Of a stretch of 64,000 nt of DNA, positions 60,224 to 64,000 are shown piece after piece. A model generated the notes under the pieces. That model had not been told where the DNA came from. It searched no databases and saw only the letters and a program-made list of their open reading frames with translations. Every line of letters starts with the position of its first letter. Position 1 is the stretch's first letter. Source of the DNA: Blastobasis lacticolella (Eukaryota; Arthropoda; Insecta; Lepidoptera; Blastobasidae). A program made the translations under genes and the position numbers. The stretch lies in assembly GCA_905147135.1 (NCBI GenBank), contig LR990051.1, positions 253,001 to 317,000 of the forward strand, in the 5' to 3' direction.

Positions 60224-61640
60224 TTGTTTTGTTCTATAAAAGTATTTATTAGAAATTAAACTCCTTATTTGACAATAATGCGATTTATGACTAGTAGTAG
60301 ATTTTTATTAACCCCGAGGAGTTAGTCTGAATGAGTATCACATTCTCATATGAGGGCGTGAAAGTGCCCCTATTATTTTATATGGAAGTCCAACAGCCAT
60401 CCAACAACATAATATTAATTATCTTACGAAACAGAAAACTATCAAGATAAACGTTATAAAGTAGTGGACACTAGCTACCTTTCTTGAAGCGTATCGTAGA
60501 ATTTTCAGACTATGGCATTTAATATACGTTGCCAAGACTCACTAGCTCATGCTTTACTGAAATATGCTGAATCAGATCTCATTAATAATTCAATGTTATC
60601 ATGACTATCATTATTATCAATTATTATTACTGTGTAGAGTAGTTATAGAGAGAAGCATACATTTTCGTTGACCTATATTAGCGAGAGTTGGCGATAGTTG
60701 GCGAGAGCCAACGGTTTACGACGAGAGGATGCTGAAGACCAGGCGAAGTGGTGAAGAAAGAGTAGGAAAGCGGACCCTGGCAAAAGCCGGGATAAGTGTT
60801 AAGAAGATGATGATGATCTTAGTCTGCTTGACGTAGCTTGAGCTTCCTTCACATCAGTAGAGAGCTTTGCTGTAAACTCCACGCTCATCAGGCTGGTATA
60901 TCGTAACGTTTTTCATAACAGAAAACGCTACTGCCTATTAACTGATATACGGTCCTTTCTGGTTAGTCTCTAGAAGGATCTATAGACGACACTGCGGCAC
61001 AGCCGATCTAGGCTGCAAGTGTGCAGTTGATACTATAATAGGATCGACTAACAGTGGTAGAAATTATAAAGTGTAGATATGGCAATATATGGCAAAATTG
61101 GATAATCTGTCCTTGTCAGTCACTGCCCCTTATTATTTAGGTGAATCGCACACTGGAACGCAGCACCGTACGGTTGTGCGTGACGTGTGTTAGTGCGTGG
61201 CATAAAGTTCTTTGAGCTGTCCATAGAGAAAAAATGTTATCTACAGAAGCAGAGAGAACATACCGAGTTTCAATTCGAGACAAAATGTCACACATCTCTT
61301 AAACCATGGACTTACCACCCAAAGGGACTGCGCACTGCTTTGACTAAAACCAGGCAAAGCGAGAGTCACCATCGATAGTCCTTTGTCCCATTCTAACAGT
61401 GTAAACACAATGTTATTGGCATAATCACCGTCATCCTAAATTGACAAGTGTCATGTTTGGTGTTGCCGTTATTGGAGAAACATATTTACAATGATTTTGG
61501 TATTATTATGGGGTAATCCGTACAATCCGAAAAGTAGTTGTCAAAATACCTTTTGATCTACTGAACGTTTCTCCGACAAACGTCGAGTTGACATAATTAT
61601 CAACCAACGACTTTTTGTTCCACAAATCAGATAAAAGAGT
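60224..61640. other. 3' flank of the channel gene
   Basis: AT-rich DNA. No strong AATAAA was seen directly after the stop. 60715-60825 is a LINE-tail scrap (ACCAGGCGAAGTGGTGAAGA ... GGACCCTGGCAAAAGCCGGG, GATGATGATG) related to 9010-9120. An open frame at 61187-61378 has no recognised motif. Confidence 0.45.
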
Positions 61641-61930
61641 TCGGTAACGATTTATCCTACAACACTAGTTCCTAAAGATAGTGATAGTACTCATCGATAT
61701 CTACATTTCGGGTGACAGCTGTCAAACTTAAATGTGTTATAATTCGGAACCCTTTGTTTCTAGAACACTAGTTTCCAAAGAGATATGATAGTACTCGTTG
61801 AGATCTATATTTCGTATGACAGCTGTCAAAGTTAAATCTTTTATAACTCGGAACTCATTGGTCCTAAAACACTAGTTTCTAGAGAGAAATGATAGTACTT
61901 GTTGAGATCTACATTTCGTATGACAGCTGT
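61640..61930. repeat. Three tandem ~103-bp repeats
   Basis: Units begin ACACTAGTT at 61662, 61765 and 61869 and share GATAGTACT, GAGATCTACATTTCG and TGACAGCTGTCAAA. The third unit runs directly into the LINE at 61930. Non-coding. Confidence 0.85.
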
Positions 61931-62820
61931 CAAATTGCGTATTAAATTGTGCGATTCCTTGGTATTATCGATTTTAGGTTACGCCGATGTAGTGTATGGT
62001 CCTAGACTGCTAGCTCGGTCCGCGAGGTTGATTCAGAGGGTTCAAAATGCCTGTGCTAGTTTTTGTTTTAATGCTCCCCCCCGCACGCATGTAACACTTT
62101 TCATCAATGAAGCAAAAATATTAAAAATGTCCCTACGTCAAGAGCTGCATCTGGCCTCTTTACTGTATGGTATAATAAATACTGCTGTCCCAGAGTACCT
62201 GTACAGGAAAATAAGTTGGCGTAGTGGAGCCGGCTCGCGAAGTGCGCGGAGGGTTAGCTATCCTCTCAGGATACCTGCTCACAGGACGGCTGCCTTTCGT
62301 GGCAGTTTTAGATATGCAGCAACCAAATGTTGGAACAACCTGCCGCCTCCCATCAAGAAATCGAAAACGATTACATCTTTTAAATCTAACATAAAACTAT
62401 AACTTTATGAACACCAAAAATCATTCCCTATAGGCTGCAGAGTTGTTCCAACATATCTAAATTAATTATCAGTTATACATTAAAATTACACAATAATAGC
62501 TCCAAATAGGTATTTAAGCATATCACACACCTATGGTTTTATACATACATTTATATTATTAGTTATAAACACACCGCCACATAAAATTATGGGCAAATGT
62601 ACAGCACTACGTTACCTGTCTGACCACTTGGCGAGTAATTTACGCAATAACTGTAGGGTCAGCTGAAAATCAGCGCTGTGGTCTTACTACCTACAGCATA
62701 TGCTGAGCTGAGCTCTAGTTTGGCATGACACTACAATATTTAACCTAATCTATGTTAGTAAGAAATATTTTGTTAATTTATATTATTGAAATTGCCAAAT
62801 AAATATTATGTCTATGTCTA
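61930..62820 (+). mobile_element. LINE RT C-terminus and 3' UTR (family D)
   Basis: Reads LRIKLCDSLVLSILGYADVV, then RLIQRVQNACASFCFNAPPR, LRQELHLASLLYGIINTAVP and WNNLPPPIKKSKTITSFKSN, with a stop at 62400-62402. A ~410-bp 3' UTR ends in ATGTCTATGTCTA. The UTR copy at 13310-13525 confirms the 3' boundary. 5'-truncated. Confidence 0.85.
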
Positions 62821-64000
62821 GGGTGCTGCGTTCCAATGTGCCAATCGCCTTAATAATATTTTTCAAGTCAGTCAAATTCTCTGTTATGACTTTTATGAAT
62901 GACGTTCTATGACGGATAAAAGACATGGCATAAGTTGCCATACAGAGATTTTTATAAAAAAAATTTTAAGCGATTCGGATTTAGCGTGGTCTTATTATAA
63001 TCCTTACGATGTTTGAAATAACGTAACTTTCGGATTCGAGAGACGTGGTCGGACGTCCAGCCAAGGTTGGCTCGCCACCGAATCTTAAAGCTACTTTCTC
63101 TTATACCACATAAGATTTAGTATCAACTGCACGCTTGCCTCCTAAGTTAGCCCTGAAACGGTGTTGTATGTAGCCGCACCAAGGCATTGGTCGCTTTTTG
63201 GTTTGGTTGATGTCTACTCTGCGGGACATCACACTCATATTTTTTTTTATACAATTTAGGTATACAAAACTCTTATGAACGTCATACAAAAAAGAAAAAT
63301 ACAAATCATGGTACCAATACATTTAGAAAAATGGGGCCGCGGCCCGTGGCAACATTGAACCGGTAACAGTTTGTTTTGGAACACTGGGTGCATTCCAGAT
63401 ATTATTGGTCCTAGGATAGGACTGAGTGACTGTCACTGTCATTTTGACAGTTTGATTTACCGCTCGGATCATCGGTGCACGGTGCAGCGCCGCGTGTTGT
63501 CATTCCGTACACATACAAAACAAATATTATACAAATACGAAATAAAACACCACCTCGCGAGCCTTTCGCAATGGTCGGTTTGGTGCCTTCTACTTATCAT
63601 CATCTCGGCGAAATGTCCCGGTTGCGCTTCCGCGCGGTACGTGAGGGTCCGGGGTCCGCCCCTTTCTGCGTCACTTTTTTCTAATCTGTGCTTCTGCGAC
63701 CGCCGGTTCTCTAGACAGCCTTTAGTCTTTAAGGTCCCATGGTTTTAAGCAGAACCACAAACTTTGTCTAAATATATAGCTATAAGTTGGCGATGAAATA
63801 AGAGATCAAAAATGTAAACACACAACTGTCAATGGCAAAGAGACTATCCAGGGGTATAAAACCTTTGGTTTGCATAAACAATTTTTTTTATACCTAGTAA
63901 GTGGTAAACAAGCTTACGGCCTGCCTTATGATAAGCAGTCACCGCATGGTTATGCATCATGCACACTTTTCAGTGTTCTTTACAATGGCTGGTAAAGTTT
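62821..64000. other. Right-edge segment, no gene seen
   Basis: Anonymous DNA. 63600-63680 has a weak similarity to the SINE 3' body (AATGTCCCGGTTGCGCTTCC ... GGGTCCGCCCC). Open frames at 63371-63748 and 63475-63684 have no recognised motif. Confidence 0.4.

Noticed and set aside
58642..59758. Long minus-strand frames rich in Ser, Ile and Tyr
   Set aside because: They are antisense shadows of the Asp/Glu/Lys-rich repeats of exon P, with no domain of their own.

Overview
The window looks like nuclear DNA of an insect, most probably a moth or butterfly (Lepidoptera). It is AT-rich, holds GT-AG introns up to about 14 kb, and is packed with decayed non-LTR retrotransposons, tRNA-headed SINEs and small inverted-repeat elements. 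There are no operons, bacterial-type genes, rRNA genes or CRISPR arrays.

One host gene on the + strand spans most of the window and continues off the left edge. I assembled 16 exons between 10009 and 60223 from splice sites and reading phase. Their coding lengths sum to 4610 nt, which gives one uninterrupted frame of about 1,536 codons ending at TAA (60221-60223). The product is a very divergent cyclic-nucleotide-gated (CNG/HCN-superfamily) channel with at least two channel units in tandem on one chain. The first visible unit gives pore, S6, C-linker and CNBD (10009-22980). It runs in frame into a complete S1-S6/C-linker/CNBD unit (23880 to about 57860). An acidic tail of roughly 800 residues follows. 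Two less certain exons (about 2187-2314 and 3761-3956) look like S4 and S5 of the earlier unit. Neither pore has a GYG filter. Neither CNBD has the usual Glu and Arg ligand contacts. The tail has about 5.5 tandem amphipathic-helix repeats and six RR[K/R/M][T/S]xF motifs. The closest architecture I know is CNGK, the four-repeat sperm channel of sea urchins and fish; that link is inference.

The introns are a retrotransposon archive. 30205-33378 is an intact RTE-type LINE (991-codon ORF, TGATGA tail, 11-bp target-site duplication), with degraded copies at 24540-26640 and 35330-37053. 47531 to about 52500 (minus strand) is an intact CR1-group LINE with a coiled-coil ORF1a, an SGNH-like ORF1b and an EN-RT ORF2. 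Each ORF junction carries an in-phase canonical -1 slippery heptamer (T TTA AAA, then T TTA AAC), and ORF2 has no AUG ahead of its endonuclease catalytic residues.

Region by region: 1-10 kb is a 3' LINE scrap, a PIF/Harbinger derivative, decayed LINEs and SINEs. 10-24 kb holds exons A-F with LINE, SINE and MITE insertions. 24-37.7 kb is one giant intron full of RTE and other LINEs plus a minisatellite. 37.7-44.4 kb holds exons G-L and a dense fold-back repeat cluster. 44.4-53.7 kb is an intron with the intact CR1-group LINE. 53.7-60.2 kb holds exons M-P. 60.2-64 kb is downstream repeat DNA.
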